Of a stretch of 64,000 nt of DNA, positions 11,801 to 24,068 are shown in pieces. Under the pieces are notes generated by a model. That model had not been told where the DNA came from and made no database searches. It saw nothing but the letters and a program-made list of their open reading frames with translations. Origin of the DNA: Orthonyx spaldingii (lineage: Eukaryota; Chordata; Aves; Passeriformes; Orthonychidae); assembly GCA_013397795.1 (NCBI GenBank), contig VZTJ01000079.1, forward strand, positions 494,128 to 558,127, given 5' to 3'. The position numbers and the translations under genes are program-made. Positions within the stretch are counted from its first letter, which is position 1. The number at the start of each line of letters is the position of its first letter.

Positions 11801-13064
11801 AGATCTTCATTTGGGCATACACAGTCAATTTTTGATGCCATGACTTTTTACTATAGCATTGACAAATTACATCAGAGGCATTACAGATTTGATTTGGGGA
11901 GCAATTAATTTACACCTTCGGAGGCAATTTATGTTGCTCAGTTTTTATCTAGGTGAAAACTACACAAATACATCCTCATATGGAGGAGGGAACCTGATCT
12001 CTGTTATGTGACCAATGGCTATGAGGGCATTTCAGACTACAGCAGGTACCCTCAGCAGATGGCAGGTCACTGACAGCTTTAGATGTTCTAAATTAAATGA
12101 ATCAAGATACCACTTGTTCCAAGTGAGTAGGTGTTTAATCACATTCCCCCTCTCTGTTGTTGACAGATAATGTTGATTTTGGTAATAAAAAAATGTGAGA
12201 ATTGTGTAGAAGATGGAAATATGTTTTAAATTCAGAACAAAAGGTCAATTTTCCACTCATAATCAATTCTTCCATTCTCCTACCAAATCACATTTGAAAT
12301 AAAAGAAATAGAATTTTTGAAGGTAGAAAAATCTGGCAGTTTCCACAGTGAAAGTAAATAAGTTGTTACAAGGTTGTGTGCAACTGATCCTTTCTGTTAC
12401 TCAGAAATACAGCACAGATAATCATCTCCGATCTTAAACCTTTGGCTTGCCAATCCTCGTGCCAAAATTCACATGAAAACATGAATCATTTCCATGTAAA
12501 CTGTCATATGAAACATCACAGCACTGATTTCTACACATCTATTTCATTAATCTCATATTAATTACAGATATTTGAACATTAATCCTTCATATTTTAGCTT
12601 GCCTAATAGGCTTTCATATGCAGAATATGAACCCAAAGTCTGAATGAGCAGTTATAAATCCAAAATGAAAAATTCATTATTTCATTTTTCATGTGAGTTC
12701 ACATACATGGAAAATTGAGCTACCTTCATAGAAGTCTTTGGCCTGATTTAGGGCCTCGAACAGTCATCAAAGGGATCAGTTTCATGATCAGTAGCATCAG
12801 GAGCACAGCAGACTCCTCACTGTTACACAGAGTTCTCTTAATTGGGTTTTCCTCAAGAAAAGCAATTCTGCTTAATGACATAAATTGACAATAGCTGCTA
12901 CTTGAGCACGAGAGCAATATTAAATATTCTGCTTAATGGCAACATTAGGTCAGTATTGAGAAGCAAAGTGGTGCTTTACCAGGTGTGGTTTAGGCATGAA
13001 ATATTCATTTCTTGTCTTTCATCAAATAAGCTATCCCAAAAAGACTAAAAAATACAAGAAAAAA
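8885..13064. other. Unique non-coding DNA, no gene seen
   Basis: About 4 kb without a recognised repeat or gene. Frames of 130-170 residues on both strands between 9326 and 11066 overlap each other heavily. They sit where GC is slightly higher, as expected by chance, and I recognise no domain. The part from about 12400 to 12700 is AT-rich with many ATTA/TAAT cores and is listed separately. Confidence 0.5.
12430..12715. promoter_or_regulatory. AT-rich block with homeodomain-type cores (candidate conserved element)
   Basis: The block is dense in ATTA/TAAT cores and contains catatg and ATTTGAA-type words. A 9-bp inverted repeat (12665-12673 with 12684-12692, atgaaaaat/atttttcat) lies near its end. 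Vertebrate developmental enhancers often look like this, but AT-rich neutral DNA can too. The call rests on texture only. Confidence 0.2.
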
Positions 13065-13094
13065 ATTAAATGCAGTGAATTAAATGCAGTGAAT
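13065..13094. repeat. 14-bp tandem duplication
   Basis: The unit attaaatgcagtga occurs at 13065-13078 and again directly at 13079-13092, and each copy is followed by AT. It lies just upstream of a poly-T tract. Replication slippage is the simplest explanation. Confidence 0.9.
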
Positions 13095-13098
13095 ATTT

Positions 13099-13136
13099 TA
13101 TAATTTTTTTTTTTTTTTTTTTCTTTTTCTTTTTTA
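13099..13136. repeat. Poly-T / T-rich tract
   Basis: About 38 bases are almost all T, with two C interruptions, ending in tttttta before gactta. On the minus strand it would read as an A tail, but no recognisable retroposed gene or SINE lies on its 3' side. I treat it as simple sequence. Confidence 0.85.
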
Positions 13137-13317
13137 GACTTAGCTACTATGAATTCTTCCTACCACATGTGAACATGCTGTATTCAAAGCTCTATGGAAT
13201 AAATTACTTCTCCTTTAAGGGAGATAATGGGATCCACTGTGGTGTCCCAATTAAGAGAATTCTCACGTACTAATTTTATGCTATCTAATTAAGGCTCATT
13301 TATGGCTCTAGAAGGCT

Positions 13318-13600
13318 GGCCCGGACTTGTGGTGAATAGCAAAGACTTTGAACCTCCAAGGCTGGAGATGGTCCCCTGCTAGGTCATAAGCAGCCTTAAG
13401 GTCTCCCCGGCGCGTCGCTGCCGCAGCAGCTGTGCTGCAGGTAGGGCAGATGCAGGACAGATGTGCAGCACCCCCTCCTGAGAGCGTCCTGCACCTCCTG
13501 CCAGACCCACTCCGCCTCCCTGGCTCTGGAGCCCAGCTCAGCAGCGCTGGCAGTCAGCTCCAGCCCTGGGCACCGGGAGTAAAACCTGACTCAGCGCTTT
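13318..13600. promoter_or_regulatory. Local CpG-rich patch
   Basis: This patch contrasts with the AT-rich surroundings. A dense cluster of CpGs lies in ccccggcgcgtcgctgccgc near 13406, with further CpGs at gagcgtcc, ctccgcc, agcgct and accggg. It is too short for a classical promoter CpG island and no exon is visible beside it. It may be a regulatory element or just a GC-rich fluctuation. Confidence 0.25.
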
Positions 13601-16204
13601 GAGATGGGGTCTAGAGGGAGGTGAAATAACCTCTTACAAAGACCAAGCACCTGGGGATGCAAAGGCTCACTCTTTGCCAAGGATACTTTCTAGAAACTAA
13701 CAGTTTTGTGGTGAAAGACCATAAACAAATGCAGCATACTCAGGAAAGAGAGAAAACCCAAGTAACCTGCTTGCTGTCACTTTAGTCTAATGGCCTTAAC
13801 ACTCTGCACATTGCTGAAGTACTGCCCCAAAGAGTCCATCTGCTTTGTATTAAGAATAGTAACAGGTATTTATTATATGTCTATGTTGGAGACAAGGACA
13901 GACACTGAAATAAACCTTCCAAGGACTTCACTGGTTTGGAAATGTGTCCCAGGGTGCCAGATAACTGCAGCCAGCAGTGCCCTTGGCAGAACAGAAGGTA
14001 ATGTTTTCACAAGGATGAACTGTTCCTGAACAAACTCTCCGATGTATTGAGGCACAAATAAGCACTAATTCAAAATCAGCCCCATATGTCTTCAGCCTCA
14101 AACTCTTTTCACCAAGTGGACAGATTTATGGGAGCCAATACAGAGTGTCGCTGGCCACAGTTTAGAGTTCTGCCTGTGGAAGCAGCAGCACTGTTATTGC
14201 TGGAGGACATGTGCACACATATATTGAGGGTAGAGATACACAGACACACAGGCTTTTGCCACATTTGGTGTTAGGGAGCCACAGAAGAGAGCACCCACCC
14301 CCACAGGGCTGTTAACCTTCCCAGCAGCAGCAAATGCATTTACTCGTCTATGCCTTGCTAAGGAGAGCCCTCAGAGGTGAGAACACCTATTTCCCCAGCT
14401 CTCCATGTGCCTCTGCAGCTGCCACCAGAGTCATCATTACTGAATGTCTGACCAGCCTCCTGCTCCCACAGAACTCATTACCTCCTCTGGACAATCATTT
14501 CAGCAAAGAGCAGAAAATACTATAGGACCAGAAAAAGAAAAATGAGAGCTGGTAGGCTTACAAAGATTGGATGGGTTTGTTAGACTGGGAACAAAATCAG
14601 GTTTCGTGTTAGGAAGGGAAGAAAGAAGAGGCACATTTCCAACTTTAATTTTAGCCCCTTCTGGAAAGGCTGTAATGGGTTCAAAGGAAAATGCTCTCCT
14701 CAATGAGTTTTCTGCTGCTTCAGTTGAAATTCCACCAGGTAGTCTGGAAGCATGCTGCAGAGACCTGATACATTAATTTTTATTTTATGTTATAAATAAA
14801 TCATATTATGAAATAAAAGCAAAATGCAAACTTAAATACCTGTGTTTACAGTGCACATATAAGAATTCGTGGGCAGAAACGGAGAAGCTGTCAAAGCACA
14901 GCAACACAAATGCAATTGTCTTGCTGTGACACTTTCTGCATTTTTCAAGCATGATAGCAGGGAAGGAAAGGCAGCCCAGGGAGAGAAAACACACTAGCTA
15001 TTACAGCTACATTTCCAATAAGAATTAAATACAATAAAAACTTAAGTATCCTGGAACAGTGAAACGTCTCTTTTTCCACTTGGTATAGCATTAAAATGAG
15101 TACAAATTGCATCAGCATCATGTAATTATAAACCTCGTATCTGCTGTGAGAGTTGCAAAGGGTAGCTTGCCTTCCAACGCTCTTGTTGCCCAGGAATATG
15201 TTTTTGTTAGTGCTGACTGTACTTAGAAAAAACCCCATAATTCCACTACTAAAAGATGGCCCATGACTCTGTTGTTGTTGCTGTGCTTGGTTATACTGTG
15301 AATCCAAAGGAAGGTTCACACCTTATATTTCCCTTCCTTCTTCCTTGAATATGTGGAAAGCCTACTAAAAATACCTAAATTGGATGCCTAAACACAGACA
15401 AAATGAGCCCTCACAAAAAACAACAATAAAACTCACCACAACTCATAAGTAACTCTGTCGGTATCTTGTCTTTGAGAGTAGTACAGCACAAAAACATCCA
15501 AAGGCAAAGAAGCAATACAGCTCCAGTCTATAAATAACCAATATAGATTTTCCTCCAAATCCCCATGCCCATGCTGAAACTTTTGTGTTCTAGATATTTT
15601 CTTTTAAGATTTTAAACCTGCTGGAACAGACCTTTCCAAGGTACTGCTAAGGGCATGACCTCCAGTGATTCTGTGTAAGAAGATCCAGCTGGAGGTGAGG
15701 ATGTAATTTGGTCAGGGCAGTCAGTAACTGCAGTTTTTGCTTGCCTTTGCTGCAGGAGAATTTGCATGTTACAAAATAACTGACTGGATTCTCAAAAACA
15801 TCTTATTGACTTTCAAGTCAATGATACTTGTGGTCTTAAACTACTTAAGTGCTTTCAGAAATCCAGCACTAGTTTGTAAATCAGATTTGTTCTGTCCAGT
15901 TTGCCCAAGAGGCAGCACTTTCAAGTTTTCTTCCAAGTCCCAGAATCAGCAGTCACCTCAAGTAGCTCCTTTATTCTTAGACATAGAAAGTGAAAATTGT
16001 CTGAATCAAGAAACCTGTAATACTCAAAACTTCTGAGATTTCTGTTTCAGGTTGACATATGACTACTTTAAATGTTCTTGCTAAAAATAAAAATTAGAAA
16101 AAATTCTTTATTAAATAGAGAAACAATTAAATTGCTACGTTTCAGTTCAAAGCCTTTCCTTGCTAAGAGAAAAACCATCACTAACTAGGAGAGAGAGTAA
16201 TATT
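13601..16204. other. Unique non-coding DNA, no gene seen
   Basis: No transposon or gene was recognised on either strand. Short frames overlap without protein-like composition. Confidence 0.5.
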
Positions 16205-16246
16205 TCCATCCTTGCTATGAACCTTAATGATTCTATGATTCTGTAA
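16205..16246 (+). mobile_element. Possible CR1 3'-tail remnant
   Basis: The string ccttaatgattctatgattctgt resembles the terminal octamer repeat (attctatg) of avian CR1 with a few bases of the preceding 3' UTR. It is too short to be certain and could be coincidence. Confidence 0.4.
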
Positions 16247-17311
16247 TGACCACTGAGCCAAGGACAGCGTGATGTAATCACCTGTCCCCCTGCCCTGTTG
16301 GTCTCCAGAACACACAGCAAAACTGCTCATCTCAGAGGTCAGGAACCTACACGAGCTGTGCCAGCAGCACATCAAATTTCAGTCTGTGTGTTAAACAATG
16401 CCAATATTTTCCATGAACTTTCAAGGAAGACAAAGTACAGTCAGAACTCATTCAAAGCTTTGAACTTTTGTTGCATCAAAAGTAACAGGAACAATACAAA
16501 GACCTGCAATACTAGCTTTTGTCAGTCACAAGTACTGGACATGAAATGTAATTGGCAGGATGAGAGAATTTCAGATAAATTGAGAGATTGCCAAGAAAGA
16601 CAACTAAATAAATGCCAAATAAATGCCTAGTGCAGCACTGTCTTACCCTCTATTCCCAGGGTGTTCCCTGAGATTGCCATCCCTCTTGCACAAAGCTCTT
16701 CTTACCAAAGCATGTCTGGTTTAATCATGTGCAGCTATTGGAAAACGTAAGTGCAAAATCCCTTAAAAGAATCAGGCATCAAAATGCCTTTTTAAAATTG
16801 GACCAAAACATAAAATTAAGTCTTCCTTCAGAATTACTACTGCTTCTAAAAACAGCAGGAATGACATTCACTAAGTGAATTACAGGATTATAAATGGAAA
16901 CTGATATCTGCAATTATATATGACAGACAACAAGCTTGAAAACTCACAAGGATATTATATGAGGCTTTCTTTGTATTTCCTTCCCTCCTTTTCCTTGTAA
17001 TGAAGAAGCTGTTACTGGCAGATGGAATTAACCACGAGCTGCTTTGAATGCTTTTAGTCTGTCACTTGGCTTTACACTCAAGAGCTGACACTGAAAGTAA
17101 GTCCCTTCTAATAACCCCACAACATATTTTCTGAGTGCTCTGCTCTCTAATCACAACCATGGGCACTTTCCAAATGAAGTCTGACAGACCTTAGCATGGT
17201 GCTGGCACTTTAAATACCAGCTGAACAGAGTCCCTCTCTAGCATGTGAACTTCAGGGAGGGAAAAGCTTCTGTTTCCTTCAGTTACAAGTTGTGAGTATC
17301 TAAAGTGACTG
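16247..17311. other. Unique non-coding DNA
   Basis: AT-rich sequence with no recognised gene or repeat. The 110-residue frame at 16298-16630 has ordinary non-coding composition. Confidence 0.5.
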
Positions 17312-17798
17312 ACATGATTCTCCCACTCTGCTCTGCCCTCACAAGGCCCCATCTGCAGAGCTGTGTCCGGCTCTGGGGCCCCCAGCAGAACACAGACATG
17401 GACCTGTTGGATCAGGTCCAGAGGAGGCCACCGAGACCATCAGAGGGCTGGAGCACCTTTGGTATGGAGCCGGGCTGGGACAGCTGGGGTGGTCCAGCCT
17501 GGAGAAAAGCAGGCTCCAGGAAGACCTCATTGCCACTTTCCAGTACTTAAAGGGGGCTTATAAAAAGAGAGAGAGGGACTTTTAAAATGGATAGATAGTG
17601 ATAGGACCAAAGGGAATGTTTTTAAACTAAAAGAGGGTAGATTTACATTAGATGTGTGGAAGAAAGTCTTTACTCTGAGGGTGGTGGGGCACTGGCACAT
17701 GTTGCCAGAAAAGTTGTGGCTGCCACAAGCCTGGAAGTGTTCAAGGCCAGGCTGGATGGGGCCCTGCCTGTGGCAGGCAGGATTGGAACTAGAGGAAC
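17312..17798 (+). mobile_element. CR1 LINE 3' fragment
   Basis: The plus strand translates at its 5' side to a CR1 ORF2 segment (TRPHLQSCVRLWGPQ, then DMDLLDQVQRR) and later runs through the conserved 3' stretch around the ttcaaggccaggctggatgg motif. It stops after ggattggaactagagga, so the final tens of bases and the octamer tail are missing. Frameshifts and stops break the frame, so this is a dead copy. Overlapping open frames on both strands are shadows of this element. Confidence 0.93.
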
Positions 17799-20382
17799 AC
17801 TTCTGCTCCATTGCATTTTGTCTTTTCAGGAAGCTTAATTAAAGTGCATGCTCTTGACTGCATCAGGAAATACCTGGAAGAAGTAGAAATAGATCTGGAA
17901 GTTCTGACTCTTGCAACCTGCAAGTCTGTCTTGGTTATCTGCATTCAATTCCCATTCGATCATTTAACATGGCATAAACAAATTAAGCTGTGCTGTGTTG
18001 AGAGTTATCCAGGTGTTGAGAAGGGCATGAGATGTCCTTCTGGTGGACCTAAATCCCTGCATACCCACTTAGACACAACTGAACCTGCATTGTCAGAGTC
18101 TCTGTTGCTGTACCAAACACACTTCCAGAGGAATGGATGAGCCAGGCAGGCTCCTGGAGCCAGGCAGCCCTAAGGCTGACACTGCAATTTTCAGCAGCTG
18201 TCACTGGCACAGAACTTTTTTTCCTTTTTTATGAAACTTGCTTTAAAACATGGGCCACAATTTCTATCTGAAATAGGTCAACAGTGTAATTGTGCACTAT
18301 TCCACTGGAGGGACAGACTGCTGTGTGTGCCTGCCTGTGGATGTCATCAAACTGCTGTGGCTCATGTGATGGCATTTCCTCCTATCTTGAAAGCTTCACG
18401 CTCTGATGGAAAATTGACACAAAACTTATGTTCATCATAAATCCTCAAACACTAGTTTATTATTATTATGCTAGGGAAATGTTCCCACTTACTGAGGCTA
18501 TCCAAGGATGGATACTGTGTGAGTCTTTCTGACAGCAACCAATAAAAACGTTCACAGCTATGGCTGCAGAGATAAATCTGCACAATAGGCACAGCAGCTG
18601 CTAAATAAGAGGTGTCCTGTGTTGGCCACAAACTGCTTGAAGAAAGGAGGGTGAGCAGGGATAAGCCCATTAAAGACATGGCAGTGATACAACCAGAACT
18701 GCACACAGGGTAGTTCTGACCCAAAACTTGGCTTGCAACAACGCTGCCGGGCTCCCTTCCCACTGAAAAGCTCCCTTTCCTAGCATGTACAAGGAAATTG
18801 CTTATCAATTATAATTTTTCTTAAAATAATATTAGGAAATATCATGTACCAAGCCTGCAGCAAAGAGATGAGATCACCTGAAAATTCCTCAACATAAAAT
18901 GACATTTCTGGAGGTAACAAAGTGCAGTGTCACAAATTTCAAGCATCATGGTACAGAATATAAAAAATCGAAGACTATGGTCATTGACTAAGATTGGAAA
19001 GAGTTTTAGCCCTTTAGATCTGTGAAGTGTTATCCTGAGTTTTTAGACGTTTGCATTCAAAATACATTCTATCCTTTAAAATGAAAAAAACAACCAAACA
19101 ACCAAAAATTAAATAACAAGTATTTCCCCAGGCAGCAAAACTAATGTAGGGTGTGGAGTCTCTAGTGGCTAATAGGGTGCAAATACTATTTAAAGGTTTT
19201 ATTGTGGCTTGTGGTGTTCATAACGTTGTTAGAGCACTTGTGGAGCTGAAAAAAACCCATCATCCAAAGCTGGCAGCAGTGGTGGGTGCACAATCCCTAG
19301 AAAAATAGGTCATAGCTTTGGATAGCAACTGGAGCTCCAAAATCCAAAATAAAGTGAAACTGCCCCTCTTATACTTCTCTAGAAATGGTCCATTTCTTTG
19401 GTTTGCTTTTACCCAAGCAAACACCTCGAGAGCTGTCCCTGGGCAGCTGCCGCGCTCCGCTCGCCTTCAAAGGCTTCCACTTTCTTACAACACAAGCAGG
19501 CAATGCTGGGTGCAAACAGAAGTTTCCCAGTGATAATCCTGCTAAATAAGAGAACTCCTAATTTCACTCTTCTTTCTTTGCATCCTGCCATCACAGTACA
19601 GAAGGCAATGCCCTTGGTGCAGCAGCTACCAGGCCATGGGCACTCCCATTAAATCCAGCAAAGCAGACTGTTGTTCTGAACTGAGGGCTCTGCATCCTCA
19701 TTACTCAGGATGAAGCCAGACTGAGCTCAGAAGACATTAACTGCATTATTTTAGTTTGTTCCACAGATTGGAGATTTCAGAAAGGCATCTGCAATGTCTC
19801 TCATTTCATCACATCTGTTTTTCAGTCTGTGTATTTGAACACAATAATAAAATATGTGCAACAGACACTGTCAAATTCATCAGCATTCAGGTAAATAAAT
19901 AAAATTCACTAATGTGTTTCATTTCATTTTGACTATTTCACACACCTTTCACCTCGTATATTCATCAACCTTTTAACAGCTGCAGGGCTCTGGAAGTTGT
20001 CCCACAGGTACCAAAGATGCAGTTTACACTGCAAGTGTTTTAACACTCTGACCTCTACTTGAAGAAATTTATGTGCGTCCACACTTACCTAAATATTGCA
20101 GGTATCATGATGAACATGAAGCTGGAAGAGAATTATTTGTTTTCACTTATAACTCTTTTCTTTTCTCTCACGTTTCACATTATCAGTCCAGAGACCTTCG
20201 TGTTAAGCACTCAATCTTTGAGAAATTTTGTTGCCACTGAACAAGCCCGGAGATTTTCAGACTTGCTAGCAGACTGCACCTGAGCAGGGGAAGCTTGCCC
20301 AGGCAGCATCAAGCCGGACTACTGTGTGCAAGACTGGGGTTTCTTTTGCTAATTTGGTGACCAGGAATATAAATGCATGGTC
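17799..20382. other. Unique non-coding DNA with a small A-rich run
   Basis: No gene was recognised. A short (AAAC/AACC)-type run lies at about 19083-19110 and a TTA microrepeat near 18460. The rest is unremarkable AT-rich sequence. Confidence 0.5.
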
Positions 20383-20388
20383 CATCAC

Positions 20389-20628
20389 TGTCGCTGCAGG
20401 CGGATGTCGAAACACGGAACTCGAGGGGTCAAAGTGGCAAAAGAGCTAGATTTATTTATTAAATTCAGCTTTTATATACAGAGTGGATTCTCAGTTAATT
20501 GGCTACTTGCTGCACGCCCCTGGCAGCTGATTGGCCACCTGGAATCCTGAGAATTTCACTACCTTTATCTTAGTTTATATAAACAAATAGATTCTTTCTC
20601 ACGAGAAAGAGGTTTCTGTGCTGTCACA
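20389..20628 (-). mobile_element. Solo LTR of an endogenous retrovirus with perfect 6-bp TSD
   Basis: This 240-bp element has TG...CA ends and sits between exact catcac duplications (20383-20388 and 20629-20634). Read on the minus strand it carries two CCAAT boxes (20530-20534 and 20498-20502) and a TATA box (tatataaaa, 20470-20478). Overlapping AATAAA poly(A) signals (20451-20460) follow closely. A U5-like end of about 60 bases finishes in gcagcgaca. Order and spacing are those of a compact LTR promoter with a very short R. There is no internal retroviral sequence. The intact duplication suggests a fairly recent insertion. The 6-bp duplication fits an ERVK-like family (inference). Confidence 0.88.
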
Positions 20629-20634
20629 CATCAC

Positions 20635-23547
20635 CCCAGTTAATGAAATTTCACAACATCAAAGATCTCTTGAAATTCACGGAAAAAGGACCTGCAAGGT
20701 TACCTAAGCTATCATCCTCAAAATTCTGGGCTGTTCTTTGCAGCATTTTTTTATTTACAAAACAAGCTTTAAAAGAGCAAAGTGATGGGTTTTTACAGCC
20801 CTTTCCTTGCAGCAAACAGAGACAGGGGCTCAGAGTCCATATTATCTCTGGCAAAGGGCACAGAAATAACCAAGGCCCTTCACACGGAGTAGATCCCGAG
20901 CACAGACAGTTCTGTCAGCAGCAGGGACACTCCAGCAATACAGCAGAGACTGGCACAAGCTGCCACCACAGGAGTCTAATTAGTGTTTTCTACTGCTTCA
21001 GTGACATATTTGCCAATATAAATCCAAACATACTGTATTAATTGTCATTCCATTAGGACTTTTAATAGCTTCTGAGTGCTATAATAAAGTGAAGAGAAAA
21101 GTATTCACATACAGGGAAATTAACTCCAGAAAAATCTTGTAATATGGTCTTTGGTAATTGTGTGACCACCTTCTTTCTGTGATAGCTTTTTTCAACCAAA
21201 TGCAAAGCAAACACAAATGCTGCTCTTGTTTAGAGTCTTTCTAGAGTACCATAGGTACCCTGAGATAATAGAATAAAATTAATTTACTAGAATTTTTAGC
21301 CACTTAAGGCTCTCCTGAAAGGAAAAGGAAAAGGAAAGGATTACAGATGCAGGTGCTTTTCAGACTACAGTGCCCAAATGTATCCTTTTAATTCTGGCAC
21401 CTTTCAAGTGAAGCCTTTACCTTTTTCTGAAGGTGTGATCGGCAGCCACTTTGATCCCTGCCCGCTTGTGACATTCCTTTGTGCATTCTCGGTATTGTTC
21501 TCTTTTACAAATACAGGCGAAACTGTAGCTTTAAAATACATGAACATTGTGCAGCATGGGGAGCTGATGTCAAAGCAGACTGAATAGGTTTTTATTTAAT
21601 GCTGCAGTCCGTGCTTCCTAAAGCTCCTAGCTCAAAGCATGGTGATTCAATGGCAAATTAACACAAAGTAGCTTCACGTAGTAACTTGGAAAAGTAGCAT
21701 TATACACCTTCTGTGACACAGAAAAAAGAAATATCTTGCTGTAATATATGAGATTTTTCCAGCTCTGATACCCTGGTGATAAATAAAAAAATCCTCACAT
21801 ATACACCCACCAAGCAGTATCACAGCTCAGGCACAGCACACGTGAGCCTGAACAAAACAAATACCTCTGGCAGGGGGTGAGCTTTAGAAGAAAAAGGAAC
21901 AGGACTGACTCAGATTGGAATAAGTCAGAGCACTGTTTCAACAAGGAGGAAATGTATTGGTAATTCAGCAATGTAAACCCACAAAGAGGAGGGTGGCACA
22001 GGTACAGCAGCCTGATCAAGGTATCCAGTCGCAGGAAACCATTTAATGGATGTCCTGGTTGAGAGAACACAGAGGAGTCTGGAGCTCAAGAGACTTAAAA
22101 ACCTAACTTAGCAAGACAAAAAATGAAATCACCAGTCAAGGGAAAACTGTATCTTCCACCTCTGCAGATGATCAACAGTGGTTCTGCAGCATGATATTAA
22201 AATCATTTACCCTGCTGCAAAGACACTGCAATGTGGTCTCCTTTCAAACCCTTTATGTATATCTGCTCACAGAATTCAAAAACTGTTACTAAGCCCTTGG
22301 TTTCTGATCTCAAAGAAAACTCCTGATTTGGAATACAGTCTTTTCCAGAGCTCCATTTTGAAACTACTTTTCCCTCCAGCCCCATTTGGGAGGCAGCGCA
22401 GTTGATCCAGACAAGCACTCCTGTGTTGCTGTTAAAGCGGCCCCAGACGGGCATCTCCTGCCCACCCCACACTGGGTCCCAGCCCACCACACCTGCTCCT
22501 CCTCCAGCACTTCCAAAAGACTTGCAACCATAGCATAAAGTTATGGCTGACCCAAAAAGTGCAAAAATAGCCAGGCTGTGCTATTAATTCTGTGTGTAAT
22601 TTGGCAGCCTCCAGAGTTTGCAGCACCTCACTGCCCTCATGCCACCCACAAGCTTTGGTACAAGTCTGCTCCTTCCACACACATCATTAATCCCCAGAAT
22701 GTGCAGGGTTAAGCCAGGACTGATCTCTGAAGAACATCATTAGTAATTGCCAACTGATAATATCCCTTCTAGCAGGATCTGTGGCAACCTTCTCTTTAGT
22801 TAGCTCCCCACAATGCTTGCATTGATTGGTTTGTATCTTCAAAAATGAGAAAAGGAGAAACTACATGTGCAGGTATTACACTATCAGCAAATAGCTGCTT
22901 ATCTCTCCTTCTGTTTCTATTAACTGACTGGCAGTCTTGTTAACTGACCATAAAATTACAAGAGATATAATTAAAAACATAATCTTACTCCTTATTTGTT
23001 TGTAAAATCTGCAAAACCATTTTGTTGCTCATATTTTTGAAGATGGCTGCTCTTGACGCTGCTGCCACTGACTTGGCCAACTTTATTTCTAATTTAAAGT
23101 TATTCTGGAATCTCTAATCCCTTCTTCGAAATTTCCATTACTGGGGGCTCTACTCACAGTTGCCTTGGCAAGAAACATATTTACACAGCTCTGGTCTGTT
23201 AGAGCCAACCTAGCCAGACACTCCATCAGCAATACCAGCCTTCAGGACAGGAGCTGCCTTTGCACACACACAGATGTGCACTCACCCACAGTCAAACCAT
23301 TATTAGTTATACTGTCCCTTGAACCAGTGGCTTTTTCCTGACAACATTAAAAAATTGGGAATTTTTGGGAGTTGTAAGACATTAATGGTAAAGTCAAAAT
23401 ATTTTGTTGTTCTTTCTTTTTCACCTGACACATTCTTTCTGATGAGTAAAAGAAAAAAACAAGTAGCTCTCTATTATGCCATATGAATCAAACAGCTTGA
23501 ACTCCATCCTTCCAAGCAGAAATACCAGTATGTAACTCATTTCGTGA
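20635..23547. other. Unique non-coding DNA, no gene seen
   Basis: No transposon was recognised. A purine run (GGAAAA units) lies near 21316-21340 and one slightly CpG-bearing patch near 22435-22500. Frames of 80-130 residues overlap each other on opposite strands without domain resemblance. Confidence 0.5.
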
Positions 23548-24068
23548 ATACTGGGGTACTTTGTGCAGTTTTGGACACCACAATATAAAGAAGACATCAA
23601 GTTATTAGAGAATATCCAAAGGAGGCCACAAGGATGGGGAAGGGTTTGCAGGGAAAGTCTTATAAGGAGCAGCTGAGGGCACTTGGTTTGTTCAGGCTGG
23701 AGGAGGCTGAGGTCAGATCCCACTGAACTCTGCAACATCCTCCCTCCCCAGGGGCAGCCCAGGGGCAAGGACCAGTCTCTGCTCTCTGTGACCAGAGACA
23801 GGACCCCAGGGAACGGCTGGAGCTGTGCCAGGGAGGTTTAGGTTGGATGTCAGGAAAGGTTCTGCTTCTCCCAGAGGGTGCTGGGCACTGCCCAGGCTCC
23901 CCAGGGAATGGTCCCGGCCCCGAGGCTGCCAGAGCTCCAGGAGGGTTTGGACACCGCTCCAGGGATGGGCAGGGTGGGGTTGTTGGGGTGTCTGTGCAGG
24001 GACAGGAGCTGGACTTTGATGATCTTGGTGGATCACTTCCAACCCAGCACACTCTGTGATTCTGTGTG
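23548..24068 (+). mobile_element. CR1 LINE 3' end with intact tail
   Basis: This plus-strand CR1 copy starts at a stretch equivalent to gtactgtgtccagttttgg and passes the 'VQRRP' region (atccaaaggaggccac). It then has the gtttaggttggatgtcaggaaagg segment and ends in ggatcacttccaacccagcacactctgtgattctgtg. The ATTCTGTG-type octamer end is typical of avian, especially songbird, CR1 subfamilies. It is GC-rich compared with its flanks, which explains the long overlapping antisense open frames at 23660-24169. It is 5'-truncated and degraded. Confidence 0.95.
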
